Shown here: piece by piece, positions 44,403 through 55,501 of the stretch
Layout of the letters: the number at the start of each line of letters is the position of its first letter
Position numbering within the stretch: the stretch's first letter is position 1
Origin: Kurthia massiliensis
GTDB taxonomy: Bacteria; Bacillota; Bacilli; Bacillales_A; Planococcaceae
Direction of reading: 5' to 3'
Assembly: GCF_000285555.1 (NCBI RefSeq)
Contig: NZ_HE610996.1
Span: 301,052 to 365,051 of the forward strand
DNA: 64,000 nt
Notes under the pieces: generated by a model
Told to the model about the DNA's origin: nothing
The model's database searches: none
The model's input: only the letters and a program-made list of their open reading frames with translations
Position numbers and translations under genes: made by a program

Positions 44403-47400
44403 TTAGGACATCTCTTGTTCTAATTTCACCGATACGAGTTTCGATACGCCAGACTCTTGCATCGTAATACCATACAATACGTCCGCGCCTTCCATCGTAC
44501 CTTTACGGTGCGTAATCACGATGAATTGTGTATCATCGCTGAATTTTTTCAAGTATTGACTATAGCGATTCACGTTCGCCTCGTCAAGCGCCGCTTCGAC
44601 CTCATCTAAAATACAGAACGGTACAGGACGCGTTTTTAAAATCGCAAATAACAACGCAATGGCTGTTAATGCACGTTCCCCACCTGATAATAAACTTAAG
44701 CTTTGTAGTTTTTTACCTGGTGGTTGCGCAACGATTTCGATACCCGTTTCGAGTAAGTTTTCAGGATCCAATAAAATTAAATCCGCTTTCCCGCCGCCGA
44801 ATAGCTCGCGGAATACTTCACCGAAGTGCGTACGAATCGATGCAAATGTTTCACTGAAGCGTGTCGTCATTTCTTCGTCCATTTCGCGAATTGCCTCATG
44901 AAGCGTATCTTTCGCTTCTAATAAGTCGTTGCGTTGGCTCGTTAAAAATTCATGACGTTCAGAAACGGTTTTATATTCTTCGATTGCTAACACGTTCACA
45001 TCGCCAAGCTCTTCGATCGATTGACGAAGTAACTTCACTTTGCGTCGTGCTGTATCGATATCAACATCGACCATTTCTTCTAACAGCGCTTCTTGATACG
45101 TTAAGTTGTAATCTTGCTCAAGCTGCTCGATTTGTTTGTGACGTGTCACATCAATGCGGTTCATTTTAACATCAAGGTCACGAATCACATTTAATACACT
45201 TTGGTGTACACGTTGTGCTTCTGTAAGCGCCGTATCCGCTGTTTGAATCGTTTGTTGTAATGATTGACGGTTTTCTTTCGCCGTTTGAATAGACGCCATA
45301 AGCGCCTCTTTACGACGTTTTAAATCCGCAATCGTCGCGACAAGCTCCTCTTCCGTTGGACCCGCTTCACCGTTGTCTGCTAACAACCACGCGCGTTCTT
45401 GTGTCGCTTCTTGTAACGTCACTTCTGTCGCTTGTAATTGTTCTGCTAAACTGTCGACTTGGCTTTGCAATTGAATGACTTGCTCTGCTTTCACGGCTTG
45501 CGCTGCTTTTTTATCTGCTAAATCATTTTGTAATTGATCACGTTCTGACACGCTTTGTGCTTTTAACGTATTTAAACGGTCAATTTGCGCATCTAAATCA
45601 ACGAGTTCCGCTTCAAGCTCTGTTAAGCGCGTTTCAAGCTGTTGACGTTCGTCAGCTAAACTACCGACGCGGCTCGTCACATCTTGACGTTCTGAATCAA
45701 ATAGTGATACGCGTTGTGCTAAACGTTTTACGGCAGCACTTAACGTTTCTAATTCGACGTTTTGACGATAATGACGTTGTTTTAACTGATCGCCCGTTTG
45801 ACGTTGTTCTTCTAATAAACGTTCTTGCGTTCCAACTTGTTTTTCGAGATCTTTCACGACTTGTTCCGCTTCTAAAATCGATGCGTCTAACTGCGCAACA
45901 CGCGCTGTCAACGTTTCAAGTTCCGCTTTACGCGTAAAGACCGCATTTTGTTTATTCGTTGAACCACCCGTCATCGAACCACCCGCGTTGACGACATCGC
46001 CTTCTAATGTAACGACACGGTAACGATAGTGACATGCTTGCGCAATCGCTTTTGCCCCGTCTAAATCTTTTGCAATCATAACGTGGCCTAATAAGTTACC
46101 GACGATCGTTTTGACATCTGTAGATGCTTCGACTAATTGATCCGCCGTTTGAATAAACGATGGGTGCCCCGCAACGTGTTGTAGCGTTTCAGCAGGAATT
46201 TGACGTGGCTTCATAATGTTTTTCGGTAAAAACGTCGCACGACCGCCGTTATGTTGACGTAAATATTGAATCGCGCTACTTGCATGTTGATCCGTTTCGG
46301 TAATAATATGTTGCGCTGTTGCACCGAGTGTCGTTTCAATCGCAAGTGCATAAGGTGCTGGTACTTGAATCATTTCTGCTACTGCACCGATGACACCTGT
46401 TAAGCGACGTTCATCACGCGCTTGTAAAATCATTTTCGGCCCTTTATAAAAACCTTCAAAGTTAGACGATAGTTCTTCTAACGTTTCTTTACGACCTTGC
46501 ATCGTTTTCAGCTGTTGATAGCCTTGATACAACATATCGCGTTTCTTTTTATAAGTCGTTTGCAGTTGTTCGTATTGCGTTTGCGTCGCTTTATACGTCG
46601 CTAAGTGCGCTTCGACATCTGCATTTAATTGATCGACATTGGCCATCGCTTGTTGTTCTTCCGCTTGTAGGCGACGAAGCTCTGCAACCGTTTCTCCAGA
46701 AGCAGATGACATTTTTGTCGTTTCGAGTTGTTGTTGTTCAATTTGACGAATGACGTTTTTCAATTCATTTTTCGCCGTTGCTTGTTCGTTTAAACGATCA
46801 ATATACGTGTTTTTTAACGTTTCAATTTCTTCTTCAATTTCAGACGTTGAACGCGCAAGTGCTTGTTGTAAGTCTTTCACTTCTTGACGTACACCGTTAA
46901 ACGCTTCATTACGTTCTGCTAGCTCTTGCATCTTCACTTCTTGTAAAGCACGCAGTTGCGCACATTTATCCGTTGCTTGTGCAATCGCTTTTTCTAATTG
47001 TTGAAGTTGTTGTGACATATTTTCACGTTTTTGTAGTAATACCGCTTTGCGTCCTTCATAGCGTTCGACGTCACTACTTACGTCGACAAGTTCAGCTTGT
47101 TCAACGTCGAGTTGTGTGTCGATTGCTTGCAATGCTTCACGATGCGATAAAAGGTCTTGTTGCAATGCTTCAATGCGAGTGCGCTGCGCATTTTCCTGTT
47201 CGGAAAGAGTACTTTTTTGCGCAGCAAACTGTTTGAACGATGCTTCAAGTTCTTCGATATCATGGAGAAGTACTGCGATGTCGATGCCACGTAATTCATT
47301 GTTCATCGCGACATAATCTTCCGCCGCAGATGCTTGAATGCGGAGCGGCTCAATACGTCCGTCTAGTTCGTGTAAAATATCTAACACACGATTTAAATTA

Positions 47401-47957
47401 TCGTCTGTTTCAAATAATTTATGTTCTGCCTTTTTACGACGTTTTTTATATTTCAAAACGCCCGCTGCTTCTTCAAAAATCGCACGACGATCATCTGGCT
47501 TACTGTTTAAAATCTCATCGACACGACCTTGTGAAATAATTGAAAAAGCTTCTTTTCCTAAACCAGAATCTAAAAATAGATCGGTAATATCTTTTAGGCG
47601 ACAGCTTTGTTTGTTTAATAAATATTCGCTTTCACCCGAACGGTAGACACGACGAGAAACGCTCACCTCATTATACGAAAGTGGCAAGCGTTCATCTTCG
47701 TTATCTAGGATGAGCGTTACTTCTGCAAAATTAAGCGGTTTGCGGGAATCACTACCAGCGAAAATAACATCTTCCATTTTCGCACCACGTAATGATTTCG
47801 CTGATTGTTCGCCAAGGACCCAACGAATGGCGTCAATGACATTACTTTTACCACTACCGTTCGGACCGACAACTGCGGTTACACCCGGTACGAAGTCGAT
47901 ACCAATACGATCGGCAAAAGATTTAAATCCAATCACTTCAAGCCGTTTAAGGAACAA
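44403..47957 (-). CDS. smc: Chromosome segregation ATPase SMC
   Basis: 1184 aa. Walker A GPNGSGKSNV (31-40) is near the N-terminus; coiled coils flank a hinge at about 510-665 (ERRLTGVIGAVAEM ... EGDVVNAGGSMTGG). The C-terminal signature LSLLSGGERALTAIALLF and Walker B FCILDEVEAALDEANV complete the ATPase head. With ScpA/ScpB it organises newly replicated origins. The start is TTG (47955-47957) with AGGGGG upstream. The rnc-smc-ftsY order is conserved. Confidence 0.99.
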   Translation of the reverse strand: MFLKRLEVIGFKSFADRIGIDFVPGVTAVVGPNGSGKSNVIDAIRWVLGEQSAKSLRGAKMEDVIFAGSDSRKPLNFAEVTLILDNEDERLPLSYNEVSVSRRVYRSGESEYLLNKQSCRLKDITDLFLDSGLGKEAFSIISQGRVDEILNSKPDDRRAIFEEAAGVLKYKKRRKKAEHKLFETDDNLNRVLDILHELDGRIEPLRIQASAAEDYVAMNNELRGIDIAVLLHDIEELEASFKQFAAQKSTLSEQENAQRTRIEALQQDLLSHREALQAIDTQLDVEQAELVDVSSDVERYEGRKAVLLQKRENMSQQLQQLEKAIAQATDKCAQLRALQEVKMQELAERNEAFNGVRQEVKDLQQALARSTSEIEEEIETLKNTYIDRLNEQATAKNELKNVIRQIEQQQLETTKMSSASGETVAELRRLQAEEQQAMANVDQLNADVEAHLATYKATQTQYEQLQTTYKKKRDMLYQGYQQLKTMQGRKETLEELSSNFEGFYKGPKMILQARDERRLTGVIGAVAEMIQVPAPYALAIETTLGATAQHIITETDQHASSAIQYLRQHNGGRATFLPKNIMKPRQIPAETLQHVAGHPSFIQTADQLVEASTDVKTIVGNLLGHVMIAKDLDGAKAIAQACHYRYRVVTLEGDVVNAGGSMTGGSTNKQNAVFTRKAELETLTARVAQLDASILEAEQVVKDLEKQVGTQERLLEEQRQTGDQLKQRHYRQNVELETLSAAVKRLAQRVSLFDSERQDVTSRVGSLADERQQLETRLTELEAELVDLDAQIDRLNTLKAQSVSERDQLQNDLADKKAAQAVKAEQVIQLQSQVDSLAEQLQATEVTLQEATQERAWLLADNGEAGPTEEELVATIADLKRRKEALMASIQTAKENRQSLQQTIQTADTALTEAQRVHQSVLNVIRDLDVKMNRIDVTRHKQIEQLEQDYNLTYQEALLEEMVDVDIDTARRKVKLLRQSIEELGDVNVLAIEEYKTVSERHEFLTSQRNDLLEAKDTLHEAIREMDEEMTTRFSETFASIRTHFGEVFRELFGGGKADLILLDPENLLETGIEIVAQPPGKKLQSLSLLSGGERALTAIALLFAILKTRPVPFCILDEVEAALDEANVNRYSQYLKKFSDDTQFIVITHRKGTMEGADVLYGITMQESGVSKLVSVKLEQEMS

Positions 47958-47968
47958 AATAATACCCC

Positions 47969-48724
47969 CTATTTATCCTCTGACAATTGTTTTTTCAGTG
48001 CAACCATTGCACTTTGGGCAGCCTTTTGTTCTGCTTCTTTTTTCGATTTACCATTACCGACACCAAGCTCTTTGCCATTTAACATGACTTGAGATACGAA
48101 TGTACGATTGTGGGCCGGACCATTTTCTTTAATGATCGTATATTGCAATGCACCTGAATTGGCTTGTTGCACCATTTCTTGTAATTGACTTTTAAAGTCC
48201 ATTACATGTGAAAACATACCGAGCTCTACTTTTGGAAAGACAACTGTTTCCAAGAAGCCAACAACTGTTTCTAAACCTTGGTCTAAATATAAAGCACCAA
48301 CAAATGCTTCGAAACAATCCGCAAGTAATGCTGGACGTTCGCGACCGCCTGTAATTTCTTCCCCTTTACCTAATAACACGAATTCGCCGAAGTTTAATTC
48401 GTTCGCGAAAATAACTAAAGATGGTTCACAAACGATTGCTGCACGCAATTTTGTTAGTTCGCCTTCCGTCATTTTAGGGAATTTCAGGAATAAAAACTTA
48501 GAAACAGTTAGCTCTAACACTGCATCGCCTAAAAATTCAAGACGTTCGTTATCTTCATATTGTTTGCGACGATGCTCGTTTACGTAAGATGAGTGTGTAA
48601 ACGCATTGTATAATAAATTTTTATTATCAAAGTGTAAGCCTAAATTGTCTTGTAATTGTTCAAACTTCGCGCGGTCCTGTTCAGGAATCGCACCGTTCTT
48701 CTGTGATAGTTCTTCGATTTTCAT
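47969..48724 (-). CDS. rnc: Ribonuclease III
   Basis: 251 aa. The signature [14 protein letters not shown] (59-72) carries the metal-binding acidic residues; a second set includes [13 protein letters not shown]. The C-terminal dsRNA-binding domain (about 178-245) ends [18 protein letters not shown]. It cuts double-stranded RNA, including rRNA precursors and, in Firmicutes, scRNA. It heads the rnc-smc-ftsY unit. Confidence 0.98.
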   Translation of the reverse strand: MKIEELSQKNGAIPEQDRAKFEQLQDNLGLHFDNKNLLYNAFTHSSYVNEHRRKQYEDNERLEFLGDAVLELTVSKFLFLKFPKMTEGELTKLRAAIVCEPSLVIFANELNFGEFVLLGKGEEITGGRERPALLADCFEAFVGALYLDQGLETVVGFLETVVFPKVELGMFSHVMDFKSQLQEMVQQANSGALQYTIIKENGPAHNRTFVSQVMLNGKELGVGNGKSKKEAEQKAAQSAMVALKKQLSEDK

Positions 48725-48800
48725 CGTTCATCAACCTTCTTAGTTTACTAAATTAGTACTCCTTCATAGTGTACCTTTTTCGAGACGTTTGTGCAAAACT

Positions 48801-48846
48801 TTAAAAAAAAAGATAACTTCCCTTGCAGCATGCTACAAGGGAAGTG
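48801..48846 (-). terminator. Intrinsic terminator of acpP
   Basis: ACTTCCCTTG, loop, CAAGGGAAGT, then on the minus strand TATCTTTTTTTTT. It lies about 31 bases after the acpP stop. Confidence 0.93.
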
Positions 48847-48876
48847 TTAAGTATTTATTCAAAATATGCTTATGTG

Positions 48877-49113
48877 TTAAGCTTGTGCTTTTTCGATGAA
48901 AGCAACTGCGTCACCAACTGATTGGATTTTTTCAGCATCTTCATCTTCAATTTGCATATCGAATTCTTCTTCAAATTCCATTACTAATTCAACAACGTCT
49001 AGTGAATCAGCACCTAGATCTTCACGGAAAGAAGCTTCTGGTTTTACTTCGCTTTCGTCAACGCCTAAACGGTCAACGATTACTTTAGTTACACGTTCTA
49101 AAACTGTAGCCAC
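48877..49113 (-). CDS. acpP: Acyl carrier protein
   Basis: 78 aa, acidic, with the phosphopantetheine Ser37 in [12 protein letters not shown]. It carries acyl chains through fatty acid synthesis. I choose the GTG at 49111-49113 ([10 protein letters not shown]) because AGGAGGTG lies six bases upstream; a GTG three codons earlier overlaps that site. It follows fabG by 104 nt, and has its own promoter and a leader hairpin, allowing extra expression relative to fabD/fabG. Confidence 0.97.
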   Translation of the reverse strand: MATVLERVTKVIVDRLGVDESEVKPEASFREDLGADSLDVVELVMEFEEEFDMQIEDEDAEKIQSVGDAVAFIEKAQA

Positions 49114-49139
49114 GATGGACACCTCCTCTCAATGTGTAT

Positions 49140-49158
49140 GAACTGGTATGACCAATTC
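49140..49158 (-). promoter_or_regulatory. Hairpin in the acpP leader
   Basis: GAATTGGT-CAT-ACCAGTTC on the minus strand pairs over 8 bp (one G-U). It lies between the acpP promoter and the Shine-Dalgarno. Possible mRNA stabiliser or regulator binding site; unproven. Confidence 0.4.
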
Positions 49159-49172
49159 TTAATTTCTAGCAT

Positions 49173-49200
49173 AGTATAGCATCTTTTACGCAAGAGTAAA
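49173..49200 (-). promoter_or_regulatory. Sigma-A-type promoter of acpP
   Basis: -35 TTTACT (49195-49200), 16-base spacer ending TGC (extended -10), -10 TATACT (49173-49178). The -35 is weak, the -10 good. Confidence 0.6.
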
Positions 49201-49217
49201 AATGATAATCGTCACGT

Positions 49218-49952
49218 TTACATGACCATACCGCCATCAATATGAAGCACTTGACCTGTCATATATCGACTTGCATCAGACGCTAAAAAGCTTACGACAC
49301 TCGCAATATCTTCAGGCTGTCCAAGTTTTGCTAGCGGAATTTGTGATAGCATACCTGATTTTGCTTCTTCTGGCATCGCATCTGTCATTTCTGTTTCAAT
49401 AAAACCTGGTGCGACTGCATTTACTAAAATGTTACGTGCCGCTAGCTCCTTCGCCGACGTTTTCGTCAAACCGATGACACCCGCTTTTGACGCCGTATAG
49501 TTTGCTTGTCCTGCATTGCCGACAACGCCAACGACAGAGGCTACATTAATAATGCGACCGCTACGTTGTTTCATCATCGGACGCGTCACCGCTTTCGTGC
49601 AAAGGAACACAGATTTCAAATTCGTATCAATGACGTCATCCCAATCTTGCTCTTTCATACGCATGATTAAATTGTCGCGCGTAATCCCTGCATTATTGAC
49701 GAGAACATCAATCGAACCGAACGTCTCAAGCGTCGTATTAACGAGCGTTTTGACCGCATCTGCATCGCTCACATTCGCCTGTACGACGAGCGCTTTTACG
49801 CCAAATGCTTCAATTTCCTTTGCGACTGCTTCTGCACGCGCTTGTGAACCGCTATAGTTCACGACGACGTTAAATCCGTCTTGTGCTAGTTGTAAGGCAA
49901 TCGCACGGCCAATGCCGCGTGATGCGCCTGTCACGATTGCTGTGTTAGACAT
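49218..49952 (-). CDS. fabG: 3-oxoacyl-[ACP] reductase FabG
   Basis: 244 aa short-chain dehydrogenase. The NADPH motif GASRGIGRA is near residue 8, NNAG follows at about 85, and the catalytic YTASK lies near 150. The C-terminus [12 protein letters not shown] is typical. It does the first reduction in fatty acid elongation. It overlaps fabD by eight bases and has GGAGTGG upstream. Confidence 0.97.
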   Translation of the reverse strand: MSNTAIVTGASRGIGRAIALQLAQDGFNVVVNYSGSQARAEAVAKEIEAFGVKALVVQANVSDADAVKTLVNTTLETFGSIDVLVNNAGITRDNLIMRMKEQDWDDVIDTNLKSVFLCTKAVTRPMMKQRSGRIINVASVVGVVGNAGQANYTASKAGVIGLTKTSAKELAARNILVNAVAPGFIETEMTDAMPEEAKSGMLSQIPLAKLGQPEDIASVVSFLASDASRYMTGQVLHIDGGMVM

Positions 49953-50892
49953 GTGCCCACTCCTTTGCGTCTGCTACTAATGCTTGTAATGTCGCGTCAT
50001 CGTATACGCAGTACGTTGTCGCTTGTCGATCTATTTTTTTGACTAAACCGCTTAATACTTTTCCAGGGCCACATTCGATAAACGTATCGACACCTTGTGC
50101 CAACAGTGTACGAATAGACGCTTCAAATTGAACAGGTGCTGACAGTTGCGCAACGAGTAAGTCCGCAATCGCATCAGGCGCTGTTACAGGCTGTGCTGTG
50201 ACGTTCGCAATAACGGGTACCGTCGCTTGTTGTAACGACACGTTCGCTAACGTTTCACGAAGCTTCTCTGCAGCGGGTTTCATCAATTCACTATGGAATG
50301 GACCACTGACATTTAACGGTAATGCGCGACGTGCGCCTGCTGCTTTCGCTCGTTCACACGCTACTTCTACAGCGCGTTTCGTTCCTGAAATCACGATCTG
50401 TCCAGGACAGTTTAAATTCGCCATTTGAACGACTTCGCCGAGTTCCTCGCTGACCGATTTCGTTACCTCACCGAGCGTTTGCTCATCAAGTGCTAAAATC
50501 GCAGCCATTGAGCCTTCACCTGCGGGCATTGCCTCATTCATGAGCTTGCCACGCGTATGCACAATTTGAACGGCATCTTCAAATGTCATAACACCTGAAG
50601 CGACGAGCGCTGCATATTCTCCTAGACTATGACCGATTGTAAAATCTGGTTGAATACCTGCATCTACTAGTTGTTTAGCGACTAGTACACCCGTTGTTAA
50701 TAATGCTGGTTGCGCATTGTATGTAAGCGTCAATTGCTCTTCTGGACCTTGTAACATGAGCGTCGATAAATCATAACCGAGTAATGCATCTGCTGTTTCG
50801 TAAAAGTTTGCATAGTTGCCTTGTAGTAACGCCTCACCCATTCCTACTTTTTGTGAGCCTTGGCCTGGAAATAGAAAAGCGATTTTTGTCAT
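49945..50892 (-). CDS. fabD: Malonyl-CoA:ACP transacylase FabD
   Basis: 315 aa from the ATG at 50890-50892 ([19 protein letters not shown]), with AAAGGAG eight bases upstream. The active-site Ser89 sits in GHSLGE (87-92); the partner His lies in [14 protein letters not shown]. It loads malonyl on ACP. It begins one base after the plsX stop and overlaps fabG. Upstream in-frame starts would run into plsX. Confidence 0.97.
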   Translation of the reverse strand: MTKIAFLFPGQGSQKVGMGEALLQGNYANFYETADALLGYDLSTLMLQGPEEQLTLTYNAQPALLTTGVLVAKQLVDAGIQPDFTIGHSLGEYAALVASGVMTFEDAVQIVHTRGKLMNEAMPAGEGSMAAILALDEQTLGEVTKSVSEELGEVVQMANLNCPGQIVISGTKRAVEVACERAKAAGARRALPLNVSGPFHSELMKPAAEKLRETLANVSLQQATVPVIANVTAQPVTAPDAIADLLVAQLSAPVQFEASIRTLLAQGVDTFIECGPGKVLSGLVKKIDRQATTYCVYDDATLQALVADAKEWAHV

Positions 50893-50893
50893 A

Positions 50894-51880
50894 TTAATTC
50901 TCCTTTGAAATCGTAGAATCAATCGTTGCGCATACGTTATGTTCAGCCATTTTCTTCGCTTGACGAATCGCGCTAAAGAAAGCATGACCTTTTGATGAAC
51001 CGTGCGCTTTAATAACAGGCGCCTTCAAGCCGAACAATACCGCACCGCCGTATTCAGAGTAATCCATCTTGTCTTTGATTACTTTTAAATTCGGTTTAAT
51101 CATCGCTGCAGCAATTTTCGTTTTCGTTGAAGACATCAGTTGCTCTTTTAATAAAGAGAAAATAGAACCTGCTACCCCTTCGATTGTTTTAAGTACCATG
51201 TTACCTGTGAAGCCATCTGTAATGACGACGTCAGCCGCATGGTTTAATAATTCGCGTGCTTCTACGTTACCGACAAAATTAATCGGTGCATCTTTTAACA
51301 ATGCAAACGCATGCTTCGCGAGTTCATTCCCTTTTTTATCTTCTGTACCGATATTTAAAAGACCGACTGTTGGGTTTTCAATGCCGCGTACTTCGCGCGC
51401 ATAAATGCTACCCATAATCGCATATTGCAATAAGTTTTCTGGTTTTGCATCTGCGTTTGCACCGAGGTCTAACATATCAAAACCTGCACCGTCTAATGTC
51501 GGTAATGTCGTTGATAATGCTGGGCGATCAATGCCATCAATACGACGTACGATAAACAGACCAGCTGCCATAAGCGCACCTGTATTACCTGCTGATACGC
51601 ATGCATCTACTTCACCATTTGCAACCGCTTGCGCCATACGTACCATTGAAGCATCTTTTTTACGACGTACTGAGCGCACTGGCTCATCTGTCCCTTCGAT
51701 AACTTCCGTACAATGTACGACTTGTAAACGATTATGGTCTTTTAAAAACGGTGCCATTTTTGCTTCATCACCGTATAATACGATTTCTAAATCTGTAAAA
51801 GCATCAAGCGCTTCATATACACCTGCAATAATTTCCTTCGGTGCATTGTCGCCACCCATGCCGTCAATTGCAAATTTCAT
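50894..51880 (-). CDS. plsX: Phosphate acyltransferase PlsX
   Basis: 328 aa. The N-terminal [20 protein letters not shown] motif is diagnostic, with [16 protein letters not shown] and [17 protein letters not shown] further on. It makes acyl-phosphate from acyl-ACP for phospholipid synthesis at the membrane surface. It overlaps fapR by one base (TAATG) and is part of the fapR-plsX-fabD-fabG operon controlled by FapR. Confidence 0.98.
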   Translation of the reverse strand: MKFAIDGMGGDNAPKEIIAGVYEALDAFTDLEIVLYGDEAKMAPFLKDHNRLQVVHCTEVIEGTDEPVRSVRRKKDASMVRMAQAVANGEVDACVSAGNTGALMAAGLFIVRRIDGIDRPALSTTLPTLDGAGFDMLDLGANADAKPENLLQYAIMGSIYAREVRGIENPTVGLLNIGTEDKKGNELAKHAFALLKDAPINFVGNVEARELLNHAADVVITDGFTGNMVLKTIEGVAGSIFSLLKEQLMSSTKTKIAAAMIKPNLKVIKDKMDYSEYGGAVLFGLKAPVIKAHGSSKGHAFFSAIRQAKKMAEHNVCATIDSTISKEN

Positions 51881-52455
51881 TATTTTTCACCTTTACCTTT
51901 CGTACGGTACATTTCAAAATTGCCCGTAAACACTGTTGTACCATTTACTGTTGATGTAACGTTCACGAATGTACGATCTTTTGAATCATCTCGTCCTGTG
52001 ACAGTTGCCTTCGCAATCACACGATCACCTGCGTGAACAGGACGTGCAAATGATAGTTCTGATTTTACAGTTAACGCTAAATCATCGTCAATGACAGCGA
52101 CTGCTAATGAATTCGCTTGTGCAAATAAATGATGACCACGTGCAATGCCATTACGTTGGAAAACGTGATCTTCTGTTACATCAAAAATAGACAGTGCTCG
52201 TTCATCAAGCTCGATATCAATAATCTCGCCCATGACTTCGTCTAAAGGTAAAGTTTTGACTTCATTTTCAAAGTTATGTGCTGCGACGTCTTTGATGCGT
52301 TCGCGTAACTCGGGGATCGATAACTCCATACGGTCTAAACGAATCGTTTGGACGCTAACATTAAATTTAGATGCTAATTGATCATCTGTAATAAATGGGT
52401 TATCTTCAATCGTTTGTTTCAACAATTTTTGTCGTTCTTTTTTTGAATACTTCAT
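51880..52455 (-). CDS. fapR: Lipid synthesis repressor FapR
   Basis: 191 aa from the ATG at 52453-52455 ([16 protein letters not shown]). The N-terminal HTH reads [20 protein letters not shown]; the hot-dog domain that binds malonyl-CoA contains [20 protein letters not shown]. It represses fatty-acid and phospholipid genes until malonyl-CoA rises. A FapR operator lies directly upstream, so it is autoregulated. The Shine-Dalgarno GGGAG is 14 bases away, somewhat long. Confidence 0.97.
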   Translation of the reverse strand: MKYSKKERQKLLKQTIEDNPFITDDQLASKFNVSVQTIRLDRMELSIPELRERIKDVAAHNFENEVKTLPLDEVMGEIIDIELDERALSIFDVTEDHVFQRNGIARGHHLFAQANSLAVAVIDDDLALTVKSELSFARPVHAGDRVIAKATVTGRDDSKDRTFVNVTSTVNGTTVFTGNFEMYRTKGKGEK

Positions 52456-52479
52456 TGTTCCAATTTGCGCTCCCTTTGT

Positions 52480-52498
52480 ATTAGCACTTGGTACTAAT
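52480..52498. promoter_or_regulatory. FapR operator
   Basis: The palindrome ATTAGCACTTGGTACTAAT agrees closely with the FapR box TTAGTACCTGGTACTAA. It lies 4 bases past the -10 of the fapR promoter, covering the expected transcription start, so bound FapR would block initiation. Confidence 0.85.
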
Positions 52499-52501
52499 AT
52501 C

Positions 52502-52530
52502 AGTATATAAATATAAAAAGGAGAATGCAA
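52502..52530 (-). promoter_or_regulatory. Sigma-A-type promoter of the fapR operon
   Basis: -35 TTGCAT (52525-52530), 17-base spacer, -10 TATACT (52502-52507). The -35 is part of the right arm of the recG terminator stem. Confidence 0.75.
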
Positions 52531-52548
52531 GCATAATTTGCACTCTCC
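52513..52548 (-). terminator. Intrinsic terminator of recG
   Basis: The minus strand reads GGAGAGTGCAA, loop of seven, TTGCATTCTCC and TTTTT; 11-bp stem with one G-U pair. It starts four bases after the recG stop and overlaps the fapR promoter. Confidence 0.85.
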
Positions 52549-52552
52549 AGCA

Positions 52553-54601
52553 TTAATCGATGCGTTCCCCCGCTAAAATACCTGACGATTCAAGCGTTTC
52601 ACGCAAATTTCTATATGCCTCATCATGCCAAAATTCATCGGTATAAACGAGTTGTGCCGCGTCACGACGCGCTGTTTCAAGCGCGCGGTAGTCATGCACA
52701 AGGTCTGCCACTTTAAATTCAGGCACACCACTTTGTTTGCTGCCAAAAAAGTCGCCCGGTCCGCGAAGTTCCAAGTCTTTCTCCGCTAAACGGAAGCCAT
52801 CGTTCGTTTCCGTCATTGATAACATCCGTTCTTTCCCTTCATCACTTTTAGGATCAGCTACTAATACGCAGTACGATTGGTGCTTGCCACGTCCTACGCG
52901 TCCACGCAATTGGTGGAGTTGCGCTAAACCGAAGCGCTCTGCATCGTAAATGACCATAAACGTTGCATTCGGGACGTTTACCCCAACTTCAACGACAGTC
53001 GTCGATACGAGCACATTCAATTCACCGTCACTAAATGCACGCATGACCGCATCTTTTTCTTCACCATTTAAGCGACCATGCATTAAACCAACTGTAAATT
53101 TACCGGCAAATAACGTTTGCAATTGCGCATGCAAATCAACAGCGTTTTGTACATCTAGTTTATCCGATTCTTCAATTAATGGGCAAATCAAATATGCTTG
53201 TCTGCCCGCTTCAAGTTCTTGTTGCATTCGACGAAGCACGAGATTGAATTGCTCCGCCTTCATCCAGTGCGTTTCAATCGGTTTACGACCTGCCGGCATT
53301 TCGTCAATAATGGAAACATCCATTTCACCGAACGCTGTAATTGATAACGTACGCGGAATAGGTGTTGCCGTCATAAACAACTGATCGGGACTTTCCCCTT
53401 TATCACGCAATACGCGACGTTGGTTGACGCCGAAGCGATGTTGTTCATCGGTAATAACGAGACCGAGTTTAGAAAATATAACGTTCGGTTGGATAAGCGC
53501 GTGCGTACCGATTAAAATATCGATCTCACCTGACGCTAAATCCGCAAGAATCTCCCGGCGCGCTTTCGGACGGGTAGAACCCGATAATAATTCGACGCGT
53601 ACATCCATTTCTTGCAACCACGCACGTAAATTTTCTAAATGTTGCTCTGCTAAAATTTCTGTCGGCGCCATTAACGCACCTTGATAACCAGCTGTCACTG
53701 CCGCATACAATGCACTCGCTGCCACGACTGTTTTCCCCGAACCAACATCGCCTTGTAATAAACGATTCATTCGCTGAGGGGTTAGCAAGTCCTTACAAAT
53801 CTCATTGACGACACGCTTTTGCGCCCCTGTTAAATCATACGGAAGCGAAGCAAAAAATGCGCGTAGTCGTTCAACATCATAATGAATTGCAAGCCCTTGC
53901 TCATCTTCTTTTCGTACTTTTCGAATCGCCTGCATTTTCAGTTGGAAAACGAGAAATTCTTCGTAAACGAAACGACGACGTGCTTGCTTCGCATGCGCTG
54001 CACTTTTCGGAAAATGAATCCCTTCAAGTGCTTCATGCATAGGCAGTAGTTGATATTGTGTCCGCAACTGTTCAGGAAGCACATCTTTCACCGCTTCCCC
54101 ACATTCATCGAGTGCTTGACGAATAAAACTACGATATTTTTTTTGATTTAATTTTCCACGTAAACTATACACTGGCTCAAAATCAGCTTGCGTATCTTTC
54201 GGTCCGACATTTAACTGTGAACCACTAATCGCCTGACGTCCTTGATCCCACTTACCTGTAACGGTCACGATGACACCAGGTGCGATTTTATTTTTCAAAT
54301 AAGCTTGATTAAAAAAAGTGACGCGAATCAAATGATTGCCTACGAGCATTCGAAACTGTAGACGAGAGCGTCCTTTCCCTAAAAACATGACGTTTGGTGA
54401 ACTTTCGACACGTCCTTCTACTGTGACACGTTCATTGTGCGGCGTTTGCGCTAAATCTTTTAAGCGAAAATCTTCATGACGAAATGGAAACGTTAAAAGT
54501 AAATCTTCCACTGTCGTGATATGCATTTGCGCTAAATTTTCAGCAGCTGCTTTTCCGACACCTTTTAACGCCGTTACTGGACTCCATAAATCAATTGCCA
54601 C
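52553..54601 (-). CDS. recG: ATP-dependent DNA helicase RecG
   Basis: 682 aa. N-terminal wedge/OB domain (to about 160), then superfamily 2 helicase motifs: Walker [28 protein letters not shown], and motif [11 protein letters not shown]. It remodels stalled replication forks and Holliday junctions. GTG start (54599-54601) overlaps sdaAA by 11 bases, indicating cotranscription. It ends at a terminator before fapR. Confidence 0.98.
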   Translation of the reverse strand: MAIDLWSPVTALKGVGKAAAENLAQMHITTVEDLLLTFPFRHEDFRLKDLAQTPHNERVTVEGRVESSPNVMFLGKGRSRLQFRMLVGNHLIRVTFFNQAYLKNKIAPGVIVTVTGKWDQGRQAISGSQLNVGPKDTQADFEPVYSLRGKLNQKKYRSFIRQALDECGEAVKDVLPEQLRTQYQLLPMHEALEGIHFPKSAAHAKQARRRFVYEEFLVFQLKMQAIRKVRKEDEQGLAIHYDVERLRAFFASLPYDLTGAQKRVVNEICKDLLTPQRMNRLLQGDVGSGKTVVAASALYAAVTAGYQGALMAPTEILAEQHLENLRAWLQEMDVRVELLSGSTRPKARREILADLASGEIDILIGTHALIQPNVIFSKLGLVITDEQHRFGVNQRRVLRDKGESPDQLFMTATPIPRTLSITAFGEMDVSIIDEMPAGRKPIETHWMKAEQFNLVLRRMQQELEAGRQAYLICPLIEESDKLDVQNAVDLHAQLQTLFAGKFTVGLMHGRLNGEEKDAVMRAFSDGELNVLVSTTVVEVGVNVPNATFMVIYDAERFGLAQLHQLRGRVGRGKHQSYCVLVADPKSDEGKERMLSMTETNDGFRLAEKDLELRGPGDFFGSKQSGVPEFKVADLVHDYRALETARRDAAQLVYTDEFWHDEAYRNLRETLESSGILAGERID

Positions 54602-55496
54602 TGTTTGCTACAGCTCCTCCAAAAATACGTTTTTCTAACCAACGCCCTGTCGGAGTAGCAGCGAGACCTCCTTGTGCTGTTTCACGTAGTGCAGACGGCA
54701 TCGTTTGACCGATGCGATACATCGCGTCAATTACTTCATCCGTCGGAATACGACTTTCCACACCAGCAAGTGCCATGTCGGCTGCTACCATTGCATTAGC
54801 AGCACCCATCGCATTACGTTTTACACAAGGAACTTCTACTAAACCCGCAACAGGGTCACATACTAAGCCTAGCATATTTTTCAATGAAATGGAGAATGCA
54901 TGTGCAGATTGTTGTGGTGTACCGCCTGCCATTTCGACGATCGATGCTGCTGCCATTGCTGCCGCTGAACCGACCTCTGCTTGACAGCCACCTGCCGCAC
55001 CTGAAATGGATGCATTATTCGCTACGACGAAACCGAATGCGCCCGCTGTAAATAAGAAACGTACCATCTGTTCATGTGTTGGATTTAATTTATTTTTCAC
55101 CGAGAATAATACACCTGGTACGACACCAGCAGAACCAGCAGTTGGCGTTGCACAAATCATCCCCATCGCCGCGTTGACTTCGTTTGTTGCAACTGCTTTA
55201 CTGACCGCATCTAATAAAAAATCACCACTTAATCCTTTTCCTGATTTTAAATAGTTTTGAATTAAAACGGCATCGCCACCTGTTAAGCCAGTCACAGATG
55301 TCACACCTTTTAAACCGCGGTCAACAGCTTGTGACATCACTTCTAAATTACGCTCCATTTGCGCAAAAATATCTTCACGGCTACGTTCTGACATCGCCAT
55401 TTCTTGTTCGATCATAATTTCTGAAATCAATTTATTTTCTTGTTCTGCGCGTTCGACTAATTCGCGAACGTTATGAAATAACACTTCCATCTGCAA
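54591..55496 (-). CDS. sdaAA: L-serine dehydratase alpha subunit
   Basis: 301 aa. Motifs of the iron-sulfur L-serine deaminase are clear: MGMICATPTAGSAGVVPG, SISGAAGGCQAEVGSAAAMA and VCDPVAGLVEVPCVKRNA, which provide the Cys ligands for the 4Fe-4S cluster. It converts L-serine to pyruvate and ammonia with SdaAB. It begins 5 nt after sdaAB and overlaps recG. Confidence 0.97.
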   Translation of the reverse strand: MQMEVLFHNVRELVERAEQENKLISEIMIEQEMAMSERSREDIFAQMERNLEVMSQAVDRGLKGVTSVTGLTGGDAVLIQNYLKSGKGLSGDFLLDAVSKAVATNEVNAAMGMICATPTAGSAGVVPGVLFSVKNKLNPTHEQMVRFLFTAGAFGFVVANNASISGAAGGCQAEVGSAAAMAAASIVEMAGGTPQQSAHAFSISLKNMLGLVCDPVAGLVEVPCVKRNAMGAANAMVAADMALAGVESRIPTDEVIDAMYRIGQTMPSALRETAQGGLAATPTGRWLEKRIFGGAVANSGN

Positions 55497-55501
55497 TCCT
55501 C

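Noticed and set aside
45557-45937. Plus-strand frames within smc (for example 45557-45937 and 46973-47236)
   Set aside because: They are antisense to coiled-coil codons of SMC and give Leu/Arg/Val-rich products without any domain or start signal.
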